A stretch of 64,000 nt of DNA from Saccharopolyspora gloriosae (GCF_022828475.1 NZ_CP059557.1:1736001-1800000); one strand, 5' to 3'. Counted from the stretch's first letter, positions 28,548 through 38,567 are shown. The notes: generated by a model from the letters alone, not told the origin. Numbers and translations: made by a program.

Positions 28548-29386
28548 GCGGGAACCTCCTGGATCCGGGCGAGGGCGTCAGCGCGCCATTGGACGGTCCG
28601 GTCGAGCTCGTTGAACGTGAACAGGTGCCACCCCGCGATGCCCGGCGCGGGCTCGTCCAGGTGCGGCCAGAGCCCGTCGACCACGGCGTCCGGCGTGTAC
28701 GGCGCGAGCAGCTTGGTGACCAGGCCGTGCTGCTTGCGCAGGAACCTCAGCGACTCGCCGAGGCCGATCTTCATCGACACCCGCAGCAGTTTCGTCACGT
28801 CCACCGCGCCGGGCAGGCCGACGTGCACCGGCAGCAGCACGCCACGGGCGCGGACCTCGCCGAGCCAGGCGGCGATGCGCCGCGGGTCGTAGCAGATCTG
28901 CGACACCACGTAGTCCGCGTACTGCGCTTTGTCGGTCATGGCCCGGATCGTGGCGGCGTCGGACAGGAACGCGTGCCGCTCCGGGTAGCCGGTGATGCCG
29001 ACTTTCCCCGGCCTGCGGCCCGATTCCGCCATCTCCCGCAGCAACGCGAGCGCGTCCGGGAACTCCCCGGCCGGCGTGGGGGAATCGCCCGCGACGACGA
29101 AGATCTCATCGCTGCCCAGCGCCGCCGCCCGGTCGAGCAGCTCGGCGAGCTGAGCCCGATCCGAGATGGACCGCGCCGCCAGGTGCGGCACCACGTGGAA
29201 CCCGCCCGCCGCCAGCCGGGCCGCGACGTCCAGCGTCGCGCCCGGCCCCTTCGCGGCGGAGGCGGTGACGGTGACGGTGCTGCCCGCGGGCAGCACCGCC
29301 GCCCGCTCCGCCGCTCCGCGCACCGGCAGCACCTCGAATCTGCTGCGGCTCAACATTTCCTGCAGCCGCTGAGTGCTGGTGTCCAT
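28544..29386 (-). CDS. metF: Methylenetetrahydrofolate reductase family protein
   Basis: TIM-barrel flavoprotein of 280 residues from the MTHFR superfamily. Matching blocks are HVVPHLAARSISDRAQL, IFVVAGDSPTPAGEF, VGITGYPERHAF and ADYVVSQICYDPRRI. It is shorter and more diverged than biosynthetic MetF, as seen in catabolic one-carbon clusters. It interconverts 5-methyl- and 5,10-methylene-THF. Coming directly after a DmdA-like methyltransferase that would make 5-methyl-THF, it probably works in the oxidative direction. It is 19 bases from the upstream gene and overlaps fhs by four. Confidence 0.85.
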   Translation of the reverse strand: MDTSTQRLQEMLSRSRFEVLPVRGAAERAAVLPAGSTVTVTASAAKGPGATLDVAARLAAGGFHVVPHLAARSISDRAQLAELLDRAAALGSDEIFVVAGDSPTPAGEFPDALALLREMAESGRRPGKVGITGYPERHAFLSDAATIRAMTDKAQYADYVVSQICYDPRRIAAWLGEVRARGVLLPVHVGLPGAVDVTKLLRVSMKIGLGESLRFLRKQHGLVTKLLAPYTPDAVVDGLWPHLDEPAPGIAGWHLFTFNELDRTVQWRADALARIQEVPA

Positions 29387-29405
29387 CAGCTCGACCCCCG
29401 CTCGC

Positions 29406-30605
29406 CTACGCCGTGGCCGTGCGTTCGAGGTGTTTCGGGATGTCCTTGTTGGGGTCGTGGAAGGGCTTCTCGACGACGATCGCGTCCTGCGGGCCGTGCT
29501 GGGTGTGCACCACCAGTTCGGTGCCGGGTTCCTGGTAGGCCACCGGGACCATGGCGAAGCCGATGTTGCTGTCCAGCCGGGGGGAGTGGCAGGCGGAGGT
29601 GACCTCGCCGATGCGCAGGCCGTGCGGGTCGTGCACGTCGAACGGTTCGATCATGGCGCCGTCGTTGAACGAGCCGACTCCCGGCCCGCCCATGCGCACC
29701 CCGACGAGCTTGCGCGCCACGCCTTCGGACTTGATCCGGGCCAGCGCCTCCTTCCCGATGAAGTCGGCGTCCTGCTCCAGATCCACCATCCACGTTTTCT
29801 CGAAGCCGTAACCCGCCTCGAACGGGTTCGTCTCGTAGGTGATGTCGCAACCCCAGGACAGGATTCCGGCTTCGATGCGGCGGATGTGACACGGCCCGAT
29901 GACCTGCATTCCGTGCGGGCGGCCCGCCTCCCAGATCGTCTCCCACAACTTCACGCCGTCGCGGACGGCGTTGTGCAGGTAGATCTCATAGCCCAGTTCG
30001 GCGGTGTAGCCGGTGCGCGAGACGACCACCTGCATCCCGTTGAGCTCGCGATCCACCGCGTAGTAGTAAGGAACGTCCAAGATGGACTCGCCGAACAGGT
30101 CGACCATCACGTCCCGCGATTTCGGCCCCTGCACCTGCACCGGCCCCACATCGGGCTCGTGGATGCGCACGTCCATGCCGAGGCTGTGGGCCAGTCCCTT
30201 CGCCCACAGCAGCACGTCGCTGTCGGCGAGCGAGAGCCAGAAGTGGTTCTCCCCCAAGCGAAGCAGCACCGGGTCGTTGATGATGCCGCCGTCCTCGGCG
30301 GTGACGAACACGTACTTGCACTGCCCGACCTTGCACTTGGTGAGATCGCGCGGCACCAGCATGTTGGTGAACTCGAACGCGTCCGGGCCGGTGATCTCCA
30401 CCTGCCGTTCCACTCCGACGTCCCAGAGCGTCACCCCCTCCAGCAGCGCCCAGTACTCCGCGAGCGGGTCGCCGTAGTGCCTCGGGTGGTAGGTGTGGTT
30501 GTACACGCTGTAGAGGCTCACGCCGTGCTGCCGGGAAGCGTGGAAGAACGGCGATTTGCGCAGCCTGGAGTACTGCAGAATCCCAGGGTTCGGGTTCACT
30601 GCCAT
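29406..30605 (-). CDS. DmdA-like GcvT-family, THF-dependent demethylase
   Basis: Protein of 399 residues with the GcvT aminomethyltransferase fold. Many stretches resemble the DMSP demethylase DmdA more than glycine-cleavage T protein: WDVGVERQVEITG, PRDLTKCKVGQC, NDPVLLRLGENHFWLSLADS and VQVQGPKSRDVM. DmdA moves a methyl group from an onium substrate to THF. The DmdA clade also contains relatives that do not use DMSP, so the substrate cannot be fixed. Its operon (dimethylglycine oxidase, metF, fhs, fchA) makes glycine betaine or a related methylated compound plausible. The ATG at 30605 has GGAG seven bases upstream. Confidence 0.8.
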   Translation of the reverse strand: MAVNPNPGILQYSRLRKSPFFHASRQHGVSLYSVYNHTYHPRHYGDPLAEYWALLEGVTLWDVGVERQVEITGPDAFEFTNMLVPRDLTKCKVGQCKYVFVTAEDGGIINDPVLLRLGENHFWLSLADSDVLLWAKGLAHSLGMDVRIHEPDVGPVQVQGPKSRDVMVDLFGESILDVPYYYAVDRELNGMQVVVSRTGYTAELGYEIYLHNAVRDGVKLWETIWEAGRPHGMQVIGPCHIRRIEAGILSWGCDITYETNPFEAGYGFEKTWMVDLEQDADFIGKEALARIKSEGVARKLVGVRMGGPGVGSFNDGAMIEPFDVHDPHGLRIGEVTSACHSPRLDSNIGFAMVPVAYQEPGTELVVHTQHGPQDAIVVEKPFHDPNKDIPKHLERTATA

Positions 30606-30720
30606 GAGGGGTGCTCCTTTGCGGTGTGTCCGGCCCTGCCGGGATGCGCGGTGGCGCACCTCGGCGGCGGGCCGGGCGGCGTGTGAACTTCGGGTACCGC
30701 GATGCGGGTGAGCGGGATGC

Positions 30721-33207
30721 TCAGCTGCGCATGCGAGCCATGTCGGGGTCGAACACCGGGTCGGCGACGACCGCGGCGGGATGCCGCCGGTCGAAGTAGG
30801 ACACCCGTAGCGAGGTGCCCGCATCGGCCAGTTCGGCGGGCAGCCACGCGTACGCGAGGCTCATGCCCGCGCTGTGGCCGTATCCCGCGCTGGTGGTGAA
30901 GCCGACCGCGTCGCGGCCGGTTTCGGTGAACACCGGCTCGGCGCCCATCAGCACCGTGCCGTCGGTGACGTGCAGGCAGCACAACCGCCGCCGCACCGGT
31001 CGTTCGCGGCGCCGCAGCAGGGCGTCGCGGCCGACGAACTCGCCCTTGCCGGGTTTGACGGCGAACGCGAGCCCCGCCTCGTCGGGGTCGTGTTCGCTGT
31101 TCATGTCCGCGCCCCACGCGCGGTATCCCTTCTCCAGCCGCATCCCGTTGAACGCGCCGCGGCCGGCGGGGAAGATCCCGTGCTCGGCGCCTTGGGCGGC
31201 CAGCAGGTCCCAGAGCCGCCCGCCGAACTCGGCGGAGGTGTAGAGCTCCCAGCCCAGCTCGCCCACGTAGGACAGCCGCAGCGCGGTCACCGGCACCTCG
31301 CCGACGAACAGGCGTTTCGCGCGGAAGAACCGGAACGCTTCGTGCGACACGTCGATGTCGGCCAGCGGCGCGAGCACCGCGCGGGCGCGCGGACCCCAGA
31401 GACCGATGCAGCAGGTGCCACCGGTGATGTCGCGGACCGAGGTGGTGTCATCGGCGTGCGCCCGCAGCCAGGCGATATCGCGCGGCCCGTTGCAGCCGAC
31501 CTGGAACTCCGTCTCGGACAACCGGGCCACGGTGATGTCGCCGCGGATGCAGCCGGTGTGCTCCAACATCAGCGTGTAGGTCACGTAGCCCGGTGCCCGG
31601 TCGAGCTTGCTCGTGGTGAGCCGCTGCAACAGGTCCAGCGCGCCGCGCCCGCTCACTTCGGCACGCGCCAGCGAGGTCATGTCGAACATCGCCACGCCTT
31701 CGCGGGCGGCCTGGTGTTCGGCGGCGACGATCGGGGAGAAGTAGCGCCCGGCCCACTCGCCGGGGACGACGATTTCCCGTCCGGTGACCAAGGATTCGTT
31801 GGACGCGTACCAGTGCGGCCGTTCCCAGCCGTTCGCCTCCAGGAACACCGCGCCGAGCCGTTCCTCCCGCTCGTGGAACGGCGTGGTGCGCAGCGGCCGC
31901 GGACGCAGCGGTGGCTGCTGCGGGTGCACCACGTCGTATACCTCGCGGAAGCTCTGGGCGCTGCGCTCGCCCACGTAGGCGGGGCTGTGCGCGAAGTCTT
32001 CGAAACGGCGCAGGTCGGCGGCGCGCAGGTCGATGCCGGGGGAGCCGTCGGCCATCCACTCGGCCATCGCCCGGCCCACCCCGGCCGAGTGGGTGATCCA
32101 CACGGCTTCCGCGACCCAGAACCCGGCGACCTCCCGCGACGGCCCGAGCACCGGCATTCCGTCGGAGGTGAACAGGAACAGCCCGTTCATGCCTTCGCGG
32201 ATCTCGGCCTGTTCCAGCACGGGCAGCAGCTCGCACGCGTCGTCCCACGGCTGCTTGAAGTCCTGCGGGGTGAACGGGTGCACGGAGGCCATGCCCGCCC
32301 AGCCGCCGCCCCCGGACGGCGCCTCCGCCCCGTCGCCCGCCGCGGTCGGTGCCAGCTCATCGGCGCGCACCGGGATCACTCGGTGCTGGTAGGAGCCGAT
32401 GCCGTAGCGGTCGTGGATCTGCCGGAAGTACACCGAGGCGTCCTGATGCCGCAGCAGCGGTTGCGCGACCTCCGCGCCGCCGTGCTCCTTCGCCGCGCCG
32501 AGCCCGGCGATCGGCCCGGTCACCGCGTACTGGTGCGCCAGCGGCTGTACCGGGATGGACACTCCGGCGAGCGCGCCGATCTTCGGCCCCCAGATGCCCG
32601 CGCAGCACAGCACCGACTCCACTTCCACCGGGCCGCGGCTGGTGTGCACCGCACGAACTCTGCCGCCGGTCACGTCGAAGCCGGTCACCTCGGTGTTGCC
32701 GAGGAACCGCACGCCGAGCCGGGTGGCCTCCCGCGCCATGGCCTCCGCGGCGCGAACCGGTTTGGCGATGCCGTCGCTCGCGACGTGCAGCCCGCCGAAG
32801 ATCCGGGAGGACTCGACTTGCGGGATGCGGTCGGCGACCTCGTGCGGGCCGATCAGTTCGGCGGGCACGCCCCAGGCGGCGGCCAGGCCGCGCTTGCGCT
32901 TGAGGTCCTCCCACCGCTGCGGCGTGGTGGCGACCTCGATGCCGCCGACCTGGTGGAAGCACGGCTTGCCGTCGATCGTGTCGGAGGTGAACCGCTCCAC
33001 GGTGTAGGACGCCAGGCGGGTCAGCAGCTCGGAGTTGTTGGTCTGGAACACCAATCCCGGTGCGTGCGAGGAAGATCCGCCGGTCGCGAACAGCGGCCCT
33101 TGGTCCACGACGAGCACGTCGGTGATCCCGGCGCGCGCGAGGTGGTACGCCGTGGAGCTGCCGACGATGCCCGCCCCCACGATCAGGATTCGTGCCCTGT
33201 CGTCCAT
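30721..33207 (-). CDS. dmg: Dimethylglycine oxidase
   Basis: Two-domain enzyme of 828 residues, the length of Arthrobacter globiformis dimethylglycine oxidase. The N-terminal FAD domain (LIVGAGIVGSSTAYHLARAG; GGSSSHAPGLVFQTN; GGLHVASDG, where the His carries covalent FAD in the Arthrobacter enzyme) oxidises dimethylglycine. The C-terminal GcvT-like domain (YVTYTLMLEHTGCIRGDITVA; TGGTCCIGLWGPRAR; LSYVGELGWELYTSAE) captures the carbon as 5,10-methylene-THF, leaving sarcosine. First gene of the one-carbon operon and divergent from soxBDAG, whose product uses sarcosine. Confidence 0.95.
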   Translation of the reverse strand: MDDRARILIVGAGIVGSSTAYHLARAGITDVLVVDQGPLFATGGSSSHAPGLVFQTNNSELLTRLASYTVERFTSDTIDGKPCFHQVGGIEVATTPQRWEDLKRKRGLAAAWGVPAELIGPHEVADRIPQVESSRIFGGLHVASDGIAKPVRAAEAMAREATRLGVRFLGNTEVTGFDVTGGRVRAVHTSRGPVEVESVLCCAGIWGPKIGALAGVSIPVQPLAHQYAVTGPIAGLGAAKEHGGAEVAQPLLRHQDASVYFRQIHDRYGIGSYQHRVIPVRADELAPTAAGDGAEAPSGGGGWAGMASVHPFTPQDFKQPWDDACELLPVLEQAEIREGMNGLFLFTSDGMPVLGPSREVAGFWVAEAVWITHSAGVGRAMAEWMADGSPGIDLRAADLRRFEDFAHSPAYVGERSAQSFREVYDVVHPQQPPLRPRPLRTTPFHEREERLGAVFLEANGWERPHWYASNESLVTGREIVVPGEWAGRYFSPIVAAEHQAAREGVAMFDMTSLARAEVSGRGALDLLQRLTTSKLDRAPGYVTYTLMLEHTGCIRGDITVARLSETEFQVGCNGPRDIAWLRAHADDTTSVRDITGGTCCIGLWGPRARAVLAPLADIDVSHEAFRFFRAKRLFVGEVPVTALRLSYVGELGWELYTSAEFGGRLWDLLAAQGAEHGIFPAGRGAFNGMRLEKGYRAWGADMNSEHDPDEAGLAFAVKPGKGEFVGRDALLRRRERPVRRRLCCLHVTDGTVLMGAEPVFTETGRDAVGFTTSAGYGHSAGMSLAYAWLPAELADAGTSLRVSYFDRRHPAAVVADPVFDPDMARMRS

Positions 33208-33347
33208 GTGCCGCCCCCTGGCTCACGACGCTGATTTCGGGTCTTGCGAGGCCCGGAAACCGGAGAATTCGGCTTGGTTGACGCAGATTCGTCCTCCGCA
33301 CCCGGTCGGAGCGCCGGCGGCGGCTCCCCCGAAGCCCCTTCGGAGGT

Positions 33348-33385
33348 GTTGCGCTGGTCACAACTGGCTGCGTTAGACGCAACAG
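33348..33385. promoter_or_regulatory. Putative IclR operator between dmg and soxB
   Basis: The 361-bp divergent control region contains nested dyads: GTTG/CAAC (33348-33364), TGCGT-TAG-ACGCA (33369-33381), and outer GTTGCG/CGCAAC (33348 and 33378-33383). Read on the minus strand, 33377-33385 gives CTGTTGCGT. The same CTGTTGCG opens the dyad in front of the iclR gene at 38833, so both may bind the IclR protein. The rest of the region shows no gene. Confidence 0.55.
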
Positions 33386-33568
33386 TGCGCCTGGGCGGTG
33401 CGGCGCGTCAAGCACACGAGAGGGCTAATTTTCGTTGAAATGATCGGATTTTTGATCTGTTCGGGTGTCGGCGTGATCCACTCCGGCGACCCGGCTTGTT
33501 GGCGTGACCGAGCGTGGTTAACCTCGCCGCATCAGGACTTCTGGCGTTCTCGCCTAGTGGGTGATCAG

Positions 33569-34819
33569 ATGCGATCCCGCCCTTCCCGCAGCATCGCGCC
33601 GAAAGCCGAACGGCTCCCGGACCCGCCGGCCCGGCTCTGGCGCTCGGCGGATCCGAAGCGCACCTACGACGTGGTGATCGTCGGCGCGGGCGGGCACGGG
33701 CTGGCGACCGCGTACTACTTGGCCGCAGAGCACGGAATCCGGGACATCGCGGTGCTGGAACGGGGGTGGCTCGCGGGCGGGAACATGGCCCGCAACACCA
33801 CGATCATCCGCTCCAACTACCTGCTCGACGAGAGCGCCGCGCTCTACGGTCACGCGTTGGACCTGTGGGAGCGGTGGCCCGGCGAATTGGACTACGACTT
33901 CCTGCTCAGCCAGCGCGGCGTGCTCAACCTGGTGCACACCGAGCAGGAGGTGCGCGACGCGCGACGCCGCGCCTTCGCCAACGGGCTCAACGGGATCGAC
34001 GCGGAATTCGTCGGCCCGGACGAGATCGCCGAACTGTGCCCGATCCTCGACGTGTCCCCGGACCGGCGTTATCCGGTGCTGGGCGCGACTTGGCAGGCGC
34101 GGGCGGGGATCGCGAAGCACGACCACGTGGCGTGGGCACTGGCGACCCGAGCGAGCGAGTTCGGCGTGGACTTGATCGAACAGTGCGAGGTCACCGGATT
34201 CGTCACCGATGGTGACCGGGTGGTCGGGGTGCGGACCTCGCGCGGGGACATCGCCGCGGGCCGGGTCGGGCTGGCCGCGGCGGGGCGCACCAGCGAGCTC
34301 ACCGAGACGCTCGGGTTGCGGATTCCGTTGCAGAGCCACCCGTTGCAGGCGCTGGTGTCCGAGTTGCTGGAGCAGGTGCATCCGTGCGTGGTGATGTCGA
34401 ACCACGTGCACGTCTACTGCAGCCAGGCGCACAAGGGGGAGCTCGTGCTGGGCGCGGGCATCGACTCCTACAACGGCTACGGGCAGCGCGGCTCGGTGCA
34501 GGTGATCGAGCGGCAGATGGCGGCGGCGCTGGAACTGTTCCCGATCTTCGCGCGGGCGCACGTGATCCGGACGTGGGCGGGCGTCGTGGACGTCACCCCG
34601 GACGCCTCGCCGATCATCGGGCCGACGCCGTTCGAAGGGCTGTTCGTCAATTGCGGTTGGGGCACCGGGGGATTCAAGGCCACGCCCGCGGTGGGACGGG
34701 TGTTCGCGCACACCGTGGCGACCGGATCACCGCACCCGCTCAACGAGCCGTACGGCCTGGAGCGGTTCCGCACCGGCGCCCTCATCGACGAACACGGCGC
34801 CGCCGCCGTCGCCCACTGA
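33569..34819 (+). CDS. soxB: Sarcosine oxidase beta subunit
   Basis: Flavoprotein subunit of 416 residues of heterotetrameric sarcosine oxidase, where sarcosine is oxidised and FMN is covalently attached. Visible are the Rossmann start [21 protein letters not shown], the [10 protein letters not shown] loop and AKHDHVAW, in which the second His is the known FMN-linking residue. [12 protein letters not shown] closes the FAD site. The ATG at 33569 puts the start where relatives begin; a GTG at 33557 is an alternative, as the ribosome site is weak. First gene of soxBDAG. Confidence 0.94.
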   Translation: MRSRPSRSIAPKAERLPDPPARLWRSADPKRTYDVVIVGAGGHGLATAYYLAAEHGIRDIAVLERGWLAGGNMARNTTIIRSNYLLDESAALYGHALDLWERWPGELDYDFLLSQRGVLNLVHTEQEVRDARRRAFANGLNGIDAEFVGPDEIAELCPILDVSPDRRYPVLGATWQARAGIAKHDHVAWALATRASEFGVDLIEQCEVTGFVTDGDRVVGVRTSRGDIAAGRVGLAAAGRTSELTETLGLRIPLQSHPLQALVSELLEQVHPCVVMSNHVHVYCSQAHKGELVLGAGIDSYNGYGQRGSVQVIERQMAAALELFPIFARAHVIRTWAGVVDVTPDASPIIGPTPFEGLFVNCGWGTGGFKATPAVGRVFAHTVATGSPHPLNEPYGLERFRTGALIDEHGAAAVAH

Positions 34820-34904
34820 GGAGGTCGGAATGGTCCGCGTAGGGGGCGCTCAAGGCACCGGACGAAGTATCTTTCTGCGCTTCCGGGCTCGAAGGAGGGA
34901 CGTG

Positions 34905-35147
34905 ATGTTGCAGATTCCTTGCCCTTGGTGCGGGAATCGGGACGAGGTCGAGTTCCGCTACGGCGGGCAGGCCCAGGTCGCGTACCCGGAGGATCCGGTC
35001 GCGCTCAGCGACGCCGAGTGGGCGGAGTACCTGTTCGTGCGGGCGAATCCGCGCGGCAGGCACGCCGAGCGCTGGGTGCATTCCGACGGCTGCCGCCGCT
35101 GGTTCGACGTCGTCCGGGACACCGCCACGAACGAGTTCGCCTCATGA
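34905..35147 (+). CDS. soxD: Sarcosine oxidase delta subunit (zinc-binding)
   Basis: Small structural subunit of 80 residues. Cys6, Cys9, His59 and Cys63 are exactly the zinc ligands of the Corynebacterium enzyme, and PCPWCGNRDEVEF and HSDGCRRWF are diagnostic. The ATG at 34905 follows GAAGGAGGGACGTG. It ends in ATGA overlapping the start of soxA, so the two are translationally coupled. Confidence 0.95.
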   Translation: MLQIPCPWCGNRDEVEFRYGGQAQVAYPEDPVALSDAEWAEYLFVRANPRGRHAERWVHSDGCRRWFDVVRDTATNEFAS

Positions 35148-37945
35148 CCCGGCTGCCCTCCGGCGGGCGCATCGATCGCAGCCGGACCATCGAGTGCACG
35201 GTGGACGGGGTGCCGCTGCGCGGGCATCCCGGCGACACGCTGGCCTCCGCGCTGCTGGCCGCCGGGCGTCTTGAGGTGGCGCCCTCGACGTACCTGGGGC
35301 GGCCGCGAGGCATCGTCACGGCCGACTCGGGTGAGCCGAACGCGCTGGTCCAAGTGCTCGACGCCCCGGAACCGATGGTCCCCGCGACGGAGGTGGAACT
35401 GCGGGACGGCCTCGCCGCGCTGAGCCTTTCCGGTGTCGGCCGGGCCGATCCCGGCGGTGAGCAGCGCTGCGAGAAGCGGTATCGGCACGCGGACGTCGTG
35501 GTGATCGGCGCCGGACCGGCGGGCTTGGCGGCCGCGTTGGCGGCTGGGCGGGGCGGTGCTCGGGTGTTCCTGGTGGAACGTCACCGTGAGCTCGGCGGCG
35601 CGTTGCTGGACGGCGACGAGCGGATCGACGGGGCGCCGGGTGTGGAGTGGGTGGCGCGCGCGGCCAGCGAGCTCGCCGCGCTGCCGGAGACCCGCGTGCT
35701 GACCCGGGCGACGGTCGCCGGACACTACGATCACGGATACCTGCTGGTCGCCGAGCACTCCGCGCCGGAGCAGCGGCCCGCGTGGCAGCGGCTGTGGCAC
35801 CTGCGCGCGCAGCGGGTGGTGTTGGCGACGGGTGCGCGTGAGCGGCCCATCGCGTTCCCCGGCAACGACCGGCCCGGCGTCATGCTCGCCGGAGCGGTCC
35901 GCCGCTACCTGCGCCGGTTCGGGGTGCGGGCCGGTGAGCGCGTCGTCGTGTGCACGACCGGGGACAGCGCTTATGCGACGGCGTTCGACCTGGTGGCGGC
36001 CGGTGCGTCCGTTCCACTGCTGGTCGATGCCCGGTCTGAGCCGCCCCCGGCGCTGCAGGCTCGGGCGCGGGACGTGGGAATCCGGGTCCGAACCGGTGCG
36101 TCGGTCGTCGGTACTTCCGGGGCGCACCGGGTTTCCGAGGTTCGGGTCGCCGACATCAACGACCCCGGCCGGGCGGAGGTGGTGGAGTGCGATCTGGTGG
36201 CGGTCGGCGGCGGGTGGAATCCGGCGGTGGAACTGGCTCGAGGCCCGCTCACCTGGGACCCCGAGGTGTCGGCGTTCGTGCCGGAGCAGGACGCGGCGGT
36301 GGGTGCGGCGCGCGGAGCGTTCGGCCTGGCGGACTGCCTGGCTCAGGGGTTCGCGGCCGGGGCCGCCGCGTCCACCGCGACCGGGTTCGGGGCCTCGGCT
36401 CCGCAAGCCCCGGTCGTCGAGGGCGATCCCGCGCAGTCCCGGGATCATCCATTGTGGAGTGTTGTGGGCGATGAGGTGGAGAGTTTCGTCGACCTGCAGC
36501 GGGATGTGACCGTCGCCGACGTTCGCCGTGCCGTTGACGCCGGACTGCGCTCACCGGAACACGTCAAGCGGTACACGACACTCGGTACCGGCAGTGATCA
36601 AGGTGCCACGTCGAACGTGCTCGGGCTGGGCGTGCTCGCCGCCCTGCTCGGCCTGGACTCGCCGGGTGCGTCGGGCGCCACGACGGCACGGCCTCCGGCG
36701 CGGCCGCTGCGCTTCGAGCTGCTGGCCGGGCGGGACCGCGGCGCGCTGCACGACCCGGTGCGCACCACTCCGATGCACGACTGGCACGTGCGGGCGGGCG
36801 CCGTGTTCGAGAACGTCGGGCAGTGGAAACGCCCGCGCCACTACCCGAAACCGGGTGAGGACATGGCGGCGGCGGTGCTGCGGGAGTGCGCCGCCGCGCG
36901 CACCGGGGTCGCGATGATGGACGCGACCACCCTCGGCAAGATCGACGTGGTCGGTCCGGATGCGGGGGAGTTCCTGAATCGCGTCTACACCAACGGTTTC
37001 GCGAAGCTGGCCGTCGGCAAGGCGCGCTACGGCATGATGTGCACCGCCGACGGCATGGTCTTCGACGACGGCGTCACCATGCGCCTGGCGCCCGACCACT
37101 ACCTGATGAGCACCACCACCGGCAACGCGGCGGCGGTCTTGGACTGGCTGGAGGAGTGGTTGCAGACCGAGTGGCCGGAGCTGTCGGTGCACTGCACTTC
37201 GGTGACCGAACAGTGGGCCACGATCGCCGTGGCCGGGCCGGATTCCCGCGCGGTGCTGGCGCGGGTCGCGCCGGAACTGGACGTCTCGGCGGCGGGGTTC
37301 GGCTTCATGGAGTTCCGGAACACGTTGCTGCGCAACGGGATTCCCGCCCGAATCAGCCGGATCTCGTTCTCCGGAGAGCTCGCCTTCGAGATCAACGTGG
37401 CGTCCTGGTACGGCCAGGCGGCTTGGGACGCGGTGTTCGCCGATGGCGCTGACTTCGGCATCACGCCGTACGGCACCGAGACGATGCACGTGCTGCGCGC
37501 CGAGAAGGGATTTGTGATCGTCGGCCAGGACACCGACGGCACGGTGACTCCGCTGGACCTGGGCATGGACTGGGTGATCTCCAAGCGGAAGGACTTCATC
37601 GGCAAGCGCTCCTTCGCCCGTCCCGACACGGCCCGCGCCGGTCGCAAGCAGCTGGTCGGGCTGCTGCCGGTGGATCGGGACGTGTTGTTGCCGGAAGGCG
37701 CTCAGCTCGTTGAACCCGCCGCGTCCCGGACGCCGCCGGTGCCGATGCAGGGGCACGTGACCTCCAGCTATCGCAGCGCGGCGCTGGGCCGGACGTTCGC
37801 GTTGGCGCTGATCCGCGACGGCAGGCGCCGCGTCGGCGAGGTGCTGCACGCGCCGCTCGGGGACCGGGAACTCGCCGTCGAGGTCACCGATCCCGTCTTC
37901 TACGACCCGGAAGGAGCCCGCCGTGACGGTCACCAGCCCGGCTGA
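35144..37945 (+). CDS. soxA: Sarcosine oxidase alpha subunit
   Basis: Large subunit of 933 residues. It begins with the 2Fe-2S-ferredoxin-like fold seen in this family (VDGVPLRGHPGDTLASALLAAG), then the FAD/NAD domain (ADVVVIGAGPAGLAAALAAG; LATGARERPIAFPGNDRPGV). The C-terminal THF-binding GcvT-like half includes GVAMMDATTLGKIDVVGPDA, TADGMVFDDGV and the ETMHVLRAEKGFVIVGQDTDG stretch. It transfers the oxidised methyl carbon to THF, giving 5,10-methylene-THF and glycine with H2O2. It overlaps soxD by four bases and soxG by 23. Confidence 0.95.
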   Translation: MTRLPSGGRIDRSRTIECTVDGVPLRGHPGDTLASALLAAGRLEVAPSTYLGRPRGIVTADSGEPNALVQVLDAPEPMVPATEVELRDGLAALSLSGVGRADPGGEQRCEKRYRHADVVVIGAGPAGLAAALAAGRGGARVFLVERHRELGGALLDGDERIDGAPGVEWVARAASELAALPETRVLTRATVAGHYDHGYLLVAEHSAPEQRPAWQRLWHLRAQRVVLATGARERPIAFPGNDRPGVMLAGAVRRYLRRFGVRAGERVVVCTTGDSAYATAFDLVAAGASVPLLVDARSEPPPALQARARDVGIRVRTGASVVGTSGAHRVSEVRVADINDPGRAEVVECDLVAVGGGWNPAVELARGPLTWDPEVSAFVPEQDAAVGAARGAFGLADCLAQGFAAGAAASTATGFGASAPQAPVVEGDPAQSRDHPLWSVVGDEVESFVDLQRDVTVADVRRAVDAGLRSPEHVKRYTTLGTGSDQGATSNVLGLGVLAALLGLDSPGASGATTARPPARPLRFELLAGRDRGALHDPVRTTPMHDWHVRAGAVFENVGQWKRPRHYPKPGEDMAAAVLRECAAARTGVAMMDATTLGKIDVVGPDAGEFLNRVYTNGFAKLAVGKARYGMMCTADGMVFDDGVTMRLAPDHYLMSTTTGNAAAVLDWLEEWLQTEWPELSVHCTSVTEQWATIAVAGPDSRAVLARVAPELDVSAAGFGFMEFRNTLLRNGIPARISRISFSGELAFEINVASWYGQAAWDAVFADGADFGITPYGTETMHVLRAEKGFVIVGQDTDGTVTPLDLGMDWVISKRKDFIGKRSFARPDTARAGRKQLVGLLPVDRDVLLPEGAQLVEPAASRTPPVPMQGHVTSSYRSAALGRTFALALIRDGRRRVGEVLHAPLGDRELAVEVTDPVFYDPEGARRDGHQPG

Positions 37946-38525
37946 ACCGGGAACCACCGGCCCGGCCACCGCGGATCTGCGCCGCAGTCCGCTGGCCGCT
38001 CGCCACGCCGAACTCGCCGAGCACAGCGCCCGCAGCGGCGTGCTGCTCGCGGAGGAGTCGTTCTTGGCGCAGGTGAACCTGCGCGCCACACCGGACGCGC
38101 TCGACCGGGTCGGCCGAACGACCGGAATTCCGTTGCCGCGCAACGTGAACGAGGTGCACGGCACTCCGGAACGCGCCGTGCTGGGGCTGGCCCCCGACGA
38201 GTGGCTGATCATCGCCCCCGACGGCACGGCGGACGGCATCGTCGCCGAACTCGCCGCAGCCGGAGCCGGTTCGGCAGTGGACGTGTCGGCCAACCGCACG
38301 ACGCTGCGCCTCGCCGGCCCCCGAGCCAGGGACGTGCTGGAACAGATCTGCTCGCTGGACCTGCACCCACGGGCGTTCACCACCGGAAGCTGCGCCCAAA
38401 CCCTCGTCGGCCGAACCCAGGCCATCCTCTGGCAACTCACCGAGGAACCCGCCTACCGCCTCCTGGTACGCGGCTCCTTCGCCACCTACCTCGCAGACCT
38501 CCTGATCGACGCCCTACCGCGCTGA
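37923..38525 (+). CDS. soxG: Sarcosine oxidase gamma subunit
   Basis: Subunit of 200 residues with the GcvT-like fold that completes the heterotetramer. Marker blocks are ESFLAQVNLRATPDAL, LGLAPDEWLIIAP, VDVSANRTTLRLAGPRARDVL and the LVRGSFATYLADLLIDA end. The GTG start at 37923 has GGAAGGAG six bases upstream and overlaps soxA by 23 bases. Last gene of the operon; repeat copy D follows. Confidence 0.92.
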   Translation: MTVTSPAEPGTTGPATADLRRSPLAARHAELAEHSARSGVLLAEESFLAQVNLRATPDALDRVGRTTGIPLPRNVNEVHGTPERAVLGLAPDEWLIIAPDGTADGIVAELAAAGAGSAVDVSANRTTLRLAGPRARDVLEQICSLDLHPRAFTTGSCAQTLVGRTQAILWQLTEEPAYRLLVRGSFATYLADLLIDALPR

Positions 38526-38567
38526 CCCACCACCGACCAGAGCCCGCAGCCCACAACCGAACCCGCC

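Noticed and set aside
29406-30605. Glycine cleavage system T protein (gcvT)
   Set aside because: No gcvP or gcvH is near, and several long blocks resemble DmdA rather than GcvT; the operon is for methyl-THF handling.
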